Assembly: GCF_002933295.1 (NCBI RefSeq)
Contig: NZ_PSSW01000001.1
Location: 1 to 64,000 of the forward strand
Length of the DNA stretch: 64,000 nt
Source: Marinobacter flavimaris
Lineage (GTDB): Bacteria; Pseudomonadota; Gammaproteobacteria; Pseudomonadales; Oleiphilaceae
Reading direction: 5' to 3'
The notes beneath the pieces are model-generated. The model searched no databases. It saw only the letters and a program-made list of their open reading frames with translations, and was not told the origin of the DNA. The translations under genes were made by a program, and so were the position numbers. This document shows, one piece after another, positions 24,336 to 33,631 of this stretch; within the stretch, counting starts at the first letter, position 1, and each line of letters begins with the position of its first letter.

Positions 24336-25583
24336 TCAGGCCACCGCATCCATCCGTTCAATGATCAGTGCGATGCCCTGGCCAACGCCGATGCACATGG
24401 TGCAGAGGGCATACCGGGCTTTCTGGCCCGCGGCGTGGCGACGCTCCAGTTCATTCAGGGCAGTGGTTACCAGCCGGGCGCCGCTCATGCCCAGGGGGTG
24501 GCCGAGGGCAATGGCGCCACCGTTCGGATTTACGTGCTCGGCATCATCTGGCAGGCCGAGATCACGGGTAACCGCCAGGGCCTGCGCAGCAAATGCCTCG
24601 TTCAGCTCGATAACATCTATATCTGCCAGCTCCAGACCGGCGGTGGCCAGAACCTTTCGGGTGGCCGGTGCCGGGCCAAAGCCCATGATCCGTGGCTCTA
24701 CGCCAGCCGTTGCCATGGCAACTACCCGGGCGCGGGGTTTGAGGTTGTACTGTTTGAGGGCATCGGCTCCCGCCAGAAGCAGTGCGCAGGCACCGTCGTT
24801 CACGCCGGACGCATTGCCCGCAGTCACCGTGCCGTTTTCACGGAACGGGGTTGGCAGAGAGGCGAGTTTTTCCAGGCTGGTTTCCCGGGGATGCTCGTCG
24901 GTGTCCACCACCAGCGGGTCCTGCTTGCGGCGGGGAATCGTGACCGGTGTGATCTCAGCGGCCAGGCGGCCTTCTTTCTGGGCAGCCGCGGTCCGCTGCT
25001 GACTGCGCAGGGCGAACGCGTCCTGGTCTTCCCGGGAAATGCCGAAGTCGGCCGCAACGTTTTCCGCCGTCTCGGGCATGGAATCAATGCCGTACTGCTT
25101 TTTCAGTACCGGGTTTACAAAGCGCCAGCCGATGGTGGTGTCAAAAATCTCCGCCTTGCGACTGAATGCAGAGTCGGCCTTGCCCATAACGAAGGGAGCA
25201 CGGGACATGGATTCGACGCCGCCGGCAATCATCAGCTGTGTTTCGCCGGTACGGATGGCCCGGGCGGCGCTGCCGACTGCATCCATACCGGAACCGCACA
25301 GACGGTTGATGGTGCTGCCCGGTACGTCCACCGGAAGGCCAGCCAGTAGCAGGGACATGCGGGCAACGTCGCGATTGTCTTCACCGGCCTGGTTGGCGCA
25401 GCCATAAAGAACGTCGTCAATTTTCGACCAGTCCAGATCCGGATGGCGCTCTGCCAGGGCCTTGATAGGAATAGCGCCCAGGTCATCTGCCCGCACGGCG
25501 GAGAGAGCACCGCCGTATCGACCGATGGGGGTGCGGATGGCATCGACGATGTAGGCGTCTTTCAGGATATTGTCGGCGCTCAT
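24336..25583 (-). CDS. paaJ: 3-Oxoadipyl-CoA/3-oxo-5,6-dehydrosuberyl-CoA thiolase
   Basis: A 415-residue thiolase. The nucleophilic Cys is in [12 protein letters not shown], the His in [16 protein letters not shown], and the second Cys in [10 protein letters not shown]. It cleaves 3-oxo-5,6-dehydrosuberyl-CoA and, at the end, 3-oxoadipyl-CoA to succinyl-CoA and acetyl-CoA. Length is somewhat above the usual 400. It overlaps paaI by four bases. PcaF of the beta-ketoadipate pathway is nearly the same protein; the context makes it PaaJ. Confidence 0.94.
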   Translation of the reverse strand: MSADNILKDAYIVDAIRTPIGRYGGALSAVRADDLGAIPIKALAERHPDLDWSKIDDVLYGCANQAGEDNRDVARMSLLLAGLPVDVPGSTINRLCGSGMDAVGSAARAIRTGETQLMIAGGVESMSRAPFVMGKADSAFSRKAEIFDTTIGWRFVNPVLKKQYGIDSMPETAENVAADFGISREDQDAFALRSQQRTAAAQKEGRLAAEITPVTIPRRKQDPLVVDTDEHPRETSLEKLASLPTPFRENGTVTAGNASGVNDGACALLLAGADALKQYNLKPRARVVAMATAGVEPRIMGFGPAPATRKVLATAGLELADIDVIELNEAFAAQALAVTRDLGLPDDAEHVNPNGGAIALGHPLGMSGARLVTTALNELERRHAAGQKARYALCTMCIGVGQGIALIIERMDAVA

Positions 25584-26026
25584 GCAGTTTCCTCCGAATT
25601 GCGTACGGTGCCACGAACCTCATAGGAGCGGCCCCGGAACAGGGCAACCTTGCGGCCGTCCTGATTGGTTAGTGTGATGTCGTAAACGCCGGTGCGGCCG
25701 CCTCGGGCCTGCTCTTCGGCGGTGGCGGTCAGCCGGTCGCCCTCTTTGGCCCCGTACATGTAATCAATGCTGCAACCGGAGGCCACGGTGGCGCGGTCGT
25801 AGCTGTTACAGGCAAACGCAAACGCCGAATCGGCCAGGGTGAACAGGTAACCGCCGTGGCAGGAGCCGTGGCCCTGGATCATGTCGCAGGTGACCGTCAT
25901 GGTGAGCACTGCCTTGCCCGGGGCAACGGACTCGATGTTCATGCCCAGTTTCTGGCTGGCGCGGTCCCGCGCGAACATGGCCTTGGCGCATTCTTCGGCG
26001 AGTACTTGCGGATCCATCTCGCTCAT
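25580..26026 (-). CDS. paaI: Hydroxyphenylacetyl-CoA thioesterase PaaI
   Basis: A 148-residue hotdog thioesterase with [24 protein letters not shown], the PaaI site. It is thought to clear dead-end acyl-CoA such as 2-hydroxyphenylacetyl-CoA and free the CoA pool. It overlaps both neighbours by four bases (paaH upstream, paaJ downstream), so it is translated as part of the set. Confidence 0.94.
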   Translation of the reverse strand: MSEMDPQVLAEECAKAMFARDRASQKLGMNIESVAPGKAVLTMTVTCDMIQGHGSCHGGYLFTLADSAFAFACNSYDRATVASGCSIDYMYGAKEGDRLTATAEEQARGGRTGVYDITLTNQDGRKVALFRGRSYEVRGTVRNSEETA

Positions 26027-27543
26027 GAATAAAACCCCTTCTGTGCAAATGCGTTCTTCCGGAGCAGCAGGGCAGGGCGATAGCGGTCCTCTGCGTAGCT
26101 GGTCTGGATGTTGGTGAGCACCTTGAACACGTGGCCCGCGCCCAGGCGGTCGCTCCAGCTCAGGGGGCCGTCGGGATAGTTCAGGCCCGCTTTCATTGCC
26201 AGATCGATATCCGCGACCGTTGCAACACCGTGAAGAGCCGCATCGGCCGCTTCATTCGCCAGCATGGCGACGGTACGCATGATGACCAGCCCCGGCCGGT
26301 CCGCGATCAGGCTGACTTCGATACCCGCTTTTTGCAGTAAAGCACAGGCACAGGAAACCGCTGCGTCGGACGCCTGATCGGCAGGCGCCAGGGCAAGCCG
26401 GCTTGCTTTGCTGTAGTCAAAGGCAAGGTCAAACAGCACCAGATTGGCGAGGCCCTCACAGGCGGCACGCTCGGTAGCCATCCGGCCGTCGGTAAGTGCC
26501 AGTACCGCATCGCCGAAGCGAATCTGGCCCGGGCCGTCGCGCTCGATAATGGTCAGGCCGGCTGCCTTCAGTCGCTCCAGCAACGGTGCGGCTACGCCGG
26601 GATTGCCTTCGGCAATGACCACGGACTCATCGGATTGATGTGCCGGCTCGGTCTTTGGCTGAGGCTTTTCCGCACTCTCGCCATAGGGATAGAACCCCTG
26701 GCCGCTCTTGCGTCCCAGGCGACCGGCTTCCACCAGTTCTTTCTGGATCAGCGACGGTAGAAAGCGGGGGTCCTGATAATAGGAATTAAAGACAGAGCTG
26801 GTAACCGCATAATTGACGTCGTGTCCGATCAGGTCGGTCAGCTCGAATGCGCCCATGCGGAACTGGCCAGCTTCGCGGATAATCGCATCCAGGGTGGCGG
26901 CATCGGTGGCCTGCTCCTGAAGGAGGCGAAGGCTCTCCGCGTAAAACGGACGGGCCACGCGGTTCACGATGAAGCCCGGAGTCGACGTTGCATACACCGG
27001 CTTCTTGCCCCAGGCGGTGGCCGTGGCATGGACGGTATCGGCAACGGTCTTGCTGGTCGCCAGCCCCATGACCACTTCGACCAGCGCCATCAGCGGTGCC
27101 GGGTTGAAGAAGTGCATGCCCACCAGACGCTCCGGTTTGCTCATGTCAGCACCGAGGGCGGTAACAGAGATGGAGGAGGTGTTGGTGGCGAGGATCGTAT
27201 CGGCGGTACACAGGTCTTCAAGGCTCGCCAGCAGCTGACGTTTGATCTGGAGGTCTTCGATGATGGCCTCGATCACCAGCCCGGCGTCTGCGACGTCATC
27301 AAGCTTTGCAACCGGGTGAATCCGGCCGATCACATCGTCCAGCTCCTGCTGCTGCATCTTGCCTTTGTCGACACGACGCTGAAGCTGCTTCGCGATACCG
27401 TCACGGCCCGCCTCGGCGGCACCCTCTCTCTGGTCGTGCAGGTAAACCTGGTGGCCTGCCTGGGCGGCCACCTGGGCAATGCCGGAGCCCATGGCGCCGG
27501 CGCCGACGACGGCAACTTTGGTTTGAGTATCCAGTGCCGGCAT
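26023..27543 (-). CDS. paaH: 3-Hydroxyadipyl-CoA dehydrogenase PaaH
   Basis: A 506-residue NAD-dependent dehydrogenase that oxidises 3-hydroxyadipyl-CoA. It begins with a Rossmann motif VAVVGAGAMGSGIAQVAAQAG. The first HCDH domain pair ends at about 290 (GRKSGQGFYPYGE) and a second C-terminal HCDH domain follows (about 400-500), the long PaaH/PaaC form. The paaG stop is three bases before its start. Confidence 0.94.
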   Translation of the reverse strand: MPALDTQTKVAVVGAGAMGSGIAQVAAQAGHQVYLHDQREGAAEAGRDGIAKQLQRRVDKGKMQQQELDDVIGRIHPVAKLDDVADAGLVIEAIIEDLQIKRQLLASLEDLCTADTILATNTSSISVTALGADMSKPERLVGMHFFNPAPLMALVEVVMGLATSKTVADTVHATATAWGKKPVYATSTPGFIVNRVARPFYAESLRLLQEQATDAATLDAIIREAGQFRMGAFELTDLIGHDVNYAVTSSVFNSYYQDPRFLPSLIQKELVEAGRLGRKSGQGFYPYGESAEKPQPKTEPAHQSDESVVIAEGNPGVAAPLLERLKAAGLTIIERDGPGQIRFGDAVLALTDGRMATERAACEGLANLVLFDLAFDYSKASRLALAPADQASDAAVSCACALLQKAGIEVSLIADRPGLVIMRTVAMLANEAADAALHGVATVADIDLAMKAGLNYPDGPLSWSDRLGAGHVFKVLTNIQTSYAEDRYRPALLLRKNAFAQKGFYS

Positions 27544-27546
27544 GGC

Positions 27547-28338
27547 TTATTTCCCCTTGAAGTTCGGCGTGCGTTTTTCCATGAAGGCGGCAACGCCCTC
27601 ACGGTAGTCTTCGGTCTGTCCCGCCATGCGCTGCAGATCGCGCTCCAGATTGATCTGCTCTTCAAAGGTGTTGCTGGCGCTGGCGTGCAGTGCCCGCTTG
27701 ATCAGTGCAAGGCCCTTGGTCGGTTGGGTCGCGAAATGGCGGGCAAGTTTCATGGTCTCTTCCATGAGTTGCTCGTTATCAACGCAACGCCAGATCATGC
27801 CCCAGTTCTCGGCCTGCTCGGCGCTGATCTTGTCGCCCAGAAGTGCCATGCCTTTGGCTCTGGCCATGCCCGCTACCCGGGGCAGAGTCCAGGTGCCGCC
27901 GGAATCAGGTACCAGCCCCAGTTTGCAGAAGGCCTGAACGAAATTCGCAGAACGGGCTGCCAGGGTTATGTCGCAGGCCAGGGCAATGTTGGCGCCGGCG
28001 CCAGCGGCCACCCCGTTAACCGCACAGAGCACGGGCATCGGCAGATCCCGGAGGCTCCGCATCAGCGGGTTGTAATAGTTCTCCAGAGAGGCGCCCAAGT
28101 CAGGCATTTCCTGATCTGGTGAGACGCTGCGGTCGGAAAGATCCTGCCCCGCACAAAAACCCCGGCCGGAGCCGGTGATGACCAGTACACGGACAGACTC
28201 ATCCTTGCGCACGGTGCTGATGGCATCGCGCATACGCTCATGCATTTCAACGTTGAAACTGTTCAGGTTGTCCGGACGGTTCAGGGTAAGCAGAGCCACG
28301 CCCTGATCGATTTCAAGAAGAATGCTCGGCTGAGTCAT
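27547..28338 (-). CDS. paaG: 1,2-Epoxyphenylacetyl-CoA isomerase PaaG
   Basis: A 263-residue crotonase that converts the ring epoxide to oxepin-CoA. GRGFCAGQDLSDR and VNGVAAGAGANIALACD form the oxyanion hole, and GLVPDSGGTWTLPRVAG has the catalytic Asp typical of PaaG isomerases, where hydratases have Glu. The ATG at 28338 is chosen over the open frame to 28401. First gene of paaGHIJK. A paaF hydratase gene is absent from the cluster. Confidence 0.93.
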   Translation of the reverse strand: MTQPSILLEIDQGVALLTLNRPDNLNSFNVEMHERMRDAISTVRKDESVRVLVITGSGRGFCAGQDLSDRSVSPDQEMPDLGASLENYYNPLMRSLRDLPMPVLCAVNGVAAGAGANIALACDITLAARSANFVQAFCKLGLVPDSGGTWTLPRVAGMARAKGMALLGDKISAEQAENWGMIWRCVDNEQLMEETMKLARHFATQPTKGLALIKRALHASASNTFEEQINLERDLQRMAGQTEDYREGVAAFMEKRTPNFKGK

Positions 28339-28422
28339 GGCGGTATGTCCTGTTGTTTGTTGTAGGGGTGATAGCGCGAAAGGTGTGTTAAATCGGCACA
28401 CTGCTATCGAATGTGGAAAATG

Positions 28423-28450
28423 AGTATATCTTAGAATTGATACTCGTCAA
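28423..28450 (-). promoter_or_regulatory. paaG promoter overlapped by candidate PaaX operator
   Basis: On the minus strand a -35 TTGACG (28445-28450), 16-base spacer and -10 TATACT (28423-28428) form a strong sigma-70 promoter about 85 bp upstream of the paaG ATG. TTGATACTCGTCAA on the plus strand (28437-28450) overlaps the -35 and matches the liv motif at 13 of 14 positions. The rest of the 384-bp gap to paaY holds nothing else I can identify. Confidence 0.65.
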
Positions 28451-28722
28451 GGATTGTGCTGGCTTGGTTCTGTATCACGTTGGTCGGAGGTAATCGCCTG
28501 CTTTGTCTATATTGCTGAATATCCGGTAAAAATTCATCAGCGCTCTCAGGTTTGAGCCATTGCAGCGGTCGATTCTCGTCTCAAAACAGGCGCCAAGGTA
28601 TGAAAAATCTCCCGGAAAAGGATAATGTGATACAGAAAATGAATCACAATGACTTTTCGGGTCCCACGTTCCGCCTGTCGTTTGGCGGAGCGCTGCCAGG
28701 CCCGTCCGCGAAGGAGATCGTT

Positions 28723-29322
28723 ATGCCCAGCTACAGTATAGAAGGCGTTGTTCCTGTTGTTCATCCGTCCGCCTATGTGCATCCAACCGCCGTTCTCATT
28801 GGGGATGTCTGGATCGGACCGGATTGCTACGTGGGGCCTGCGGCTTCGCTGCGTGCAGATTTCGGGCGGATCATTCTGAAACAGGGGGCGAATGTTCAGG
28901 ACACGTGTGTCATGCATGCCTTTCCCGGGATGGATACGGTTGTCGAGAAAAACGGACACGTCGGCCATGGCGCAATCCTGCACGGCTGCGTTGTCGGAGA
29001 AGATGCCATGGTGGGCATGAATGCGGTGGTGATGGATGAGGCGCACATTGCACCCCGCTCCATTGTTGGCGCCTGCGCGTTTGTTAAGGCAAAGTTTACC
29101 TGTGAGCCGGGATCGCTGATTGTTGGCTCGCCGGCCAAGGTTATGCGCATGCTGAGCGACAAGGAAATCGCCTGGAAGAGAAAGGGTACAGAAGAGTACC
29201 AGCGACTCACGCTTCGTTCTCTGGCAAGCCTCGAGGAGGTCCAGCCACTGTCAGAAGCCGAGACGGATCGGCCCCGGGTAGACGCCAGCGGTTACAAGCC
29301 CAAGTACGAGCAGTCCGAATAG
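28723..29322 (+). CDS. paaY: PaaY, hexapeptide-repeat thioesterase of phenylacetate catabolism
   Basis: A 199-residue left-handed beta-helix protein of the gamma-carbonic-anhydrase fold: [19 protein letters not shown], then [19 protein letters not shown] with the metal-binding histidines. PaaY proteins act as thioesterases on stalled CoA intermediates of this pathway. The ATG at 28723 has AAGGAG six bases upstream; the frame open from 28552 is longer but lacks a ribosome site. Divergent from paaG and convergent with the Lrp gene. Confidence 0.92.
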   Translation: MPSYSIEGVVPVVHPSAYVHPTAVLIGDVWIGPDCYVGPAASLRADFGRIILKQGANVQDTCVMHAFPGMDTVVEKNGHVGHGAILHGCVVGEDAMVGMNAVVMDEAHIAPRSIVGACAFVKAKFTCEPGSLIVGSPAKVMRMLSDKEIAWKRKGTEEYQRLTLRSLASLEEVQPLSEAETDRPRVDASGYKPKYEQSE

Positions 29323-29354
29323 ATGGTTTGGCGCCGGATGCGGGTAAATCGCTC

Positions 29355-29807
29355 TTAGAGTCCGGCGTCCTTGACGTTCTCCATAACCACAAACGTGCTG
29401 GTTTGCAGCACGTGGGGCAGGGCCGAGATTTCCTCCCCAAGAACCTGCCGGTATTCCTGCATGTTGCGGGTTCGGACTTTTAACAGGTAGTCGAAGTTGC
29501 CGGCAATCATGTGGCACTGCTCCACCGCCGAGACGCTCTGAACAGCTTTGTTAAAGGCGGTCAGGGCGCCGCTGCTGGTGTCGTTCAGGGTGACCTGGGC
29601 GAAAGCAATGTGGCTGAGACCAAGCTTGGTCTGGTTAACCAGGGCCGTATAACCGGTGATATAACCGTGCTCCTCAAGCCGGCGCATCCGCACCTGGCAC
29701 GGAGTTTTGGAAAGGCCCACCCGGGACGCAAGCTCGGTTACCGTGATTCGGGAGTTCTTCTGTAGCTCGCGAATAATGGATTGGTCTATTCGATCCAATT
29801 CGGCCAT
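29355..29807 (-). CDS. Lrp/AsnC-family regulator, PutR-like
   Basis: A 150-residue regulator: DNA-binding helix-turn-helix at about 5-55 (LDRIDQSIIRELQKNSRI, VGLSKTPCQVRMRRLEE) and a C-terminal ligand-binding RAM domain (CHMIAGNFDYLLKVRTRN). It is divergent from the NAD-glutamate dehydrogenase and near putA, and the SKTPCQVRMRRLEEHGYI block recalls PutR, the proline-responsive activator of putA in alphaproteobacteria. I infer control of the dehydrogenase and/or putA by an amino acid. Confidence 0.85.
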   Translation of the reverse strand: MAELDRIDQSIIRELQKNSRITVTELASRVGLSKTPCQVRMRRLEEHGYITGYTALVNQTKLGLSHIAFAQVTLNDTSSGALTAFNKAVQSVSAVEQCHMIAGNFDYLLKVRTRNMQEYRQVLGEEISALPHVLQTSTFVVMENVKDAGL

Positions 29808-29966
29808 GTTGTCTGTTCCAGGTTAAATTAACGGCTAAATCATATGGCAAATATAATCGAAACTCCTCTAATCCGAAACTATATGGTCTAAGTGACTTTC
29901 CGGCCTTGCGTATACTGGTAGGTTCATCAGCCCAGTAAGAACGTTTACCAAGTCCGGAGAGTTTCG
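29808..29966. promoter_or_regulatory. Divergent control region of the Lrp-type gene and glutamate dehydrogenase
   Basis: AT-rich 159-bp gap. TATACT (29911-29916) is a plausible -10 for the dehydrogenase, with no good -35. CGAAACT occurs twice, 22 bases apart at about 29857 and 29874, within alternating A/T runs of the kind Lrp proteins bind. This is suggestive only. Confidence 0.3.
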
Positions 29967-32900
29967 ATGACCGATTCCCGCGCATTACAAAAACAAACCC
30001 TGCTGGAACAGCTTGCCGATGTCCTCCAGAACCAGGCGTCCGATAACGACGACTCCCTTGAACTCCGGGAGATCGTGGCCCGGATGGTGGAGGAGTCCCG
30101 ATCCTGGGATGACGACCTCCACGGCGAACTGGTCCGGAGTTTCGGCGACTCGATTGGCGGGCGCTATGCCCAGGTGTTCAGTGGCGGGTTCCCTTCGGCC
30201 TACCGGGCGAGGTTTCCGGTGTCAGAGGCACTTGCCGATATTGAGCAGATCCAGTCCATTGCCGTCAGCACCGATGTGCCCATGCGGTTCTACCAACCCA
30301 GAGATCCTTCCGAAACCGGATTCCACTTCAAGCTCTACAGCGAAGGCCAGCCGGTTATCCTGTCAGATGTGATTCCGATTCTGGAGAACCTGGGTATGCG
30401 GGTTCTGGGCGAGCACCCATACCGGGTTCGTCGACGGGATGGCGAAAATTTCGGCGTCAGTGATTTTACCGTCGAACTCCACGACCGGTGCCGGCAAGCC
30501 GACCTGAGTACTGCAAGGCCGCTGATCCAGTCGGCGTTCCGGGAGATCTGGAACGGCTTTGCAGAAAACGACGATTTCAACCAGCTGATCATGCTCTGCG
30601 GCCTGAGCTGGCGGGAAGTGGCGCTGATCCGAGCCTATGCCCGTTACGTGAAACAACTGCGATTCGGGTTCAGCCAGCCGTTCATTGCAGAAACCCTGGC
30701 CCGGCATCCGGATATCACGTCGCGGCTTGTGGCGTTCTTTTTCAATCGGTTCGAGCCCGGGGTAAAAGGACGTAAGTCCAGGACAGAAAAGCTTGAGGCA
30801 GAGCTGCGGGATTCGCTGGAAGCGGTGGCGAGCCTCGATGACGACCGCATTCTGCGGCGTTTCTTCATGCTCATTCGGGCAACGCTGAGAACCAACTATT
30901 TCCAGGTCCGGGAGGATGGCGGGTTTCCGTCCTATCTATCGCTCAAGCTGGACCCGTCGTCGATTCCTGACATACCGCGCCCAAGGCCAAAGTTCGAGAT
31001 TTTTGTGTACTCGCCCCGAATTGAAGGCGTTCATCTGCGTGCCGGGCCAGTGGCGCGGGGTGGCCTTCGCTGGTCCGACCGGATTGAGGATTACCGTACG
31101 GAGATCCTTGGCCTGGTGAAGGCCCAGCAGGTCAAGAACTCGGTGATCGTGCCTGCAGGCGCCAAGGGTGGCTTCGTGGTGAAGCAGCCGCCCAGGGATG
31201 GCTCTCGGGAGGCCGTTCGCGAAGAAGGGGTTGCCTGCTATCAGACCTTCATAAGGGGGCTGCTGGATATCACTGATAACCTTGATGACGGCCAGGTAGT
31301 CCCTCCTGCCAATGTCGTTCGCTATGACAGCGATGACACCTATCTGGTGGTCGCCGCCGACAAGGGCACAGCCACGTTTTCCGATATCGCCAACGCACTG
31401 GCGGCAGAGTACAACTTCTGGCTGGGCGATGCCTTTGCCTCCGGGGGCAGTGAGGGCTACGACCACAAGAAAATGGGTATCACCGCCCGGGGCGCCTGGG
31501 AGTCGGTGAAACGGCACTTCCTGGAAAAAGGCACCGATACCCAGAGCGATGAGTTCACCGTGGTCGGTATCGGCGATATGGGTGGCGATGTGTTCGGCAA
31601 CGGCATGCTGCTTTCGGACCAAATTCGACTTATCGGTGCATTCAATCACCAGCATATTTTTGTCGACCCGGATCCGGATGCCGCGGTCTCGTTTCGCGAG
31701 CGAGAGCGGCTTTTCAAACTGTCCGGTTCATCCTGGGCCGATTACGACACCCAGCTGATCAGCGACGGGGGCGGTGTTTTCTCCCGGTCCATGAAGTCTA
31801 TTCCTGTGTCGTCGCAGATGCGCAAGGTGTTGGGCATCAAGGCACGCAGCCTGTCGCCTGCGGATCTGATCAGCGCTTTGTTGAAAGCGCCGGTAGACAT
31901 GCTGTGGAACGGTGGTATCGGGACCTACGTGAAGGCGCCTTCGGAGTCCCATGAGGATGTGGGCGACAAGACCAACGATGCGCTTCGAATAGACAGTAAC
32001 GAACTGCGATGCAAGGCATTGGGAGAGGGCGGGAACCTGGGTGTTACCCAGAAGGCCCGGATCGACTTCGCCCGTCGTGGCGGCTCCGTGAACAGTGATT
32101 TTATCGATAACGCCGGTGGCGTCGACTGCTCGGACCATGAGGTGAACATCAAGATTCTGCTGAATGACCTGGTGCACCGACAGCTGATGTCGCTTCCGGA
32201 GCGAAACCGGATGCTCAGGGCCATGACGTCTGAGGTGGCCGAACTGGTGCTGCGCAACAATTACAGACAGGCGATGGCGCTGAGTCTTGCCCAGAACCCT
32301 GCAGTTGCCACCGCAGACCAGTACGAACGGCTGATGCGCAGGCTGGAGACAGAATGCAAACTGGACCGCAGTCTCGAATTTCTTCCGTCGGATGAAGAAT
32401 TGCAGGCTCGCCGTGAGCACGGCGGCGGCCTGACACGCCCTGAACTGGCGGTACTGGTTTCCTACGCAAAAATTGAACTCAAGCAGGCCCTGGTCGCATC
32501 ACCGATCGTCCATGACCCGCGATTCAATTCTGCGCTGCACTCGGCTTTCCCGGCCTCTCTGCTGGCCGCCTTCCCGGAAGCGGTGGGGGCCCATCCCCTG
32601 CGTGCAGAAATCTCGGCCACCCAGATTGCCAACGACATGGTAAATCGCATGGGGATCACCTGGTTTGACCGGATACGCAGCGCTACCGGGGCTGATGCTG
32701 GACGGATTGCCTCGGCCTACCTGATCTCCCTGCGAATACATGACGTAGACGCCCATTGGGAGAGTATGGAATCACTGGATGGAAAAATTGACGCCGGCGT
32801 TCAGGCAGACCTGTTCGCCGATGCCATCCGGTTGGTGACCCGAAGCACCAGCTGGCTCTTGCAGAACCGCCGGCAGGCGCTGGACCCGGTTTCCTGTATC

Positions 32901-33461
32901 GACCATTACCGGGCTCCCATGGCGGATGTGCTGGCCTCGAAAAGCCGACTTGAATCGGTGATTCCTGCAAGTCGCTGGTATGAACGCTATGCTGAATACT
33001 GTGAGCGGATGGTTCCGGAAGATCTTTCCGCCTGGTGCGCTTCCGCGGAAAGCCGCTACTGGCTGATGGACATGGTCGAGATCGCCCGTCAGCTGGACGA
33101 AAAGCTGGAGTCGGTGGCCTGGGTGTATTTCACCCTCGGTGAAAGCCTGAACCTGACCTGGTTGGACCGGCAAATGCGGGCCTTCCGGGCAAATGGCCAC
33201 TGGCAAGTGTTGGCGACCATTCATTTCAGGGACGAGCTGGACCATCAGTTACGGAATCTCACGCTCAGCGTGTTTTCCGAGCCCGTTGATGGCGATGGAG
33301 CGCCGGAGAAGCGGATTGAGGCGTGGCGGGGGAACAAGAGGATGTTACTCGCCCGCTGGGAGCGGATGCTGAACGACATGCAAGCCGCCAATGATGTGGA
33401 TTGTGCCGTTTTCTCGGTGGCTCATGGAGTGCTCAGAGAGCTGGCATTGAAAGCCGCGTAG
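29967..33461 (+). CDS. NAD-specific glutamate dehydrogenase, short large-subunit form
   Basis: A 1164-residue enzyme that deaminates glutamate to 2-oxoglutarate with NAD. The catalytic core has RWSDRIEDYRTEILGLVKAQ and GAKGGFVVKQPP (about 395-406), then GIGDMGGDVFGNGMLLS and GEGGNLGVTQKARIDFA for NAD and substrate. The usual pseudomonad-type enzyme is about 1600 residues; here roughly the first 440, including the ACT-like regulatory domains, are missing, and the protein starts just before the segment FPSAYRARFPVSEALADI. A good GGAGAG precedes the ATG, so it looks like a natural short form rather than a truncation. Confidence 0.88.
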   Translation: MTDSRALQKQTLLEQLADVLQNQASDNDDSLELREIVARMVEESRSWDDDLHGELVRSFGDSIGGRYAQVFSGGFPSAYRARFPVSEALADIEQIQSIAVSTDVPMRFYQPRDPSETGFHFKLYSEGQPVILSDVIPILENLGMRVLGEHPYRVRRRDGENFGVSDFTVELHDRCRQADLSTARPLIQSAFREIWNGFAENDDFNQLIMLCGLSWREVALIRAYARYVKQLRFGFSQPFIAETLARHPDITSRLVAFFFNRFEPGVKGRKSRTEKLEAELRDSLEAVASLDDDRILRRFFMLIRATLRTNYFQVREDGGFPSYLSLKLDPSSIPDIPRPRPKFEIFVYSPRIEGVHLRAGPVARGGLRWSDRIEDYRTEILGLVKAQQVKNSVIVPAGAKGGFVVKQPPRDGSREAVREEGVACYQTFIRGLLDITDNLDDGQVVPPANVVRYDSDDTYLVVAADKGTATFSDIANALAAEYNFWLGDAFASGGSEGYDHKKMGITARGAWESVKRHFLEKGTDTQSDEFTVVGIGDMGGDVFGNGMLLSDQIRLIGAFNHQHIFVDPDPDAAVSFRERERLFKLSGSSWADYDTQLISDGGGVFSRSMKSIPVSSQMRKVLGIKARSLSPADLISALLKAPVDMLWNGGIGTYVKAPSESHEDVGDKTNDALRIDSNELRCKALGEGGNLGVTQKARIDFARRGGSVNSDFIDNAGGVDCSDHEVNIKILLNDLVHRQLMSLPERNRMLRAMTSEVAELVLRNNYRQAMALSLAQNPAVATADQYERLMRRLETECKLDRSLEFLPSDEELQARREHGGGLTRPELAVLVSYAKIELKQALVASPIVHDPRFNSALHSAFPASLLAAFPEAVGAHPLRAEISATQIANDMVNRMGITWFDRIRSATGADAGRIASAYLISLRIHDVDAHWESMESLDGKIDAGVQADLFADAIRLVTRSTSWLLQNRRQALDPVSCIDHYRAPMADVLASKSRLESVIPASRWYERYAEYCERMVPEDLSAWCASAESRYWLMDMVEIARQLDEKLESVAWVYFTLGESLNLTWLDRQMRAFRANGHWQVLATIHFRDELDHQLRNLTLSVFSEPVDGDGAPEKRIEAWRGNKRMLLARWERMLNDMQAANDVDCAVFSVAHGVLRELALKAA

Positions 33462-33631
33462 CAGGACTACGGCAGGCAAAGTGACCGATAATCACGTTTT
33501 TTGGAGAAAATTATTAATTTTTTGTGATGTATTAAAGACGTAATGGCACGCTTGCCTTGAATTTATAGCGAAATAGTCTTTGTCGATCTCGGTAGAATGC
33601 CGGAGAGACAAACAACTAAGAGGGTACAACT

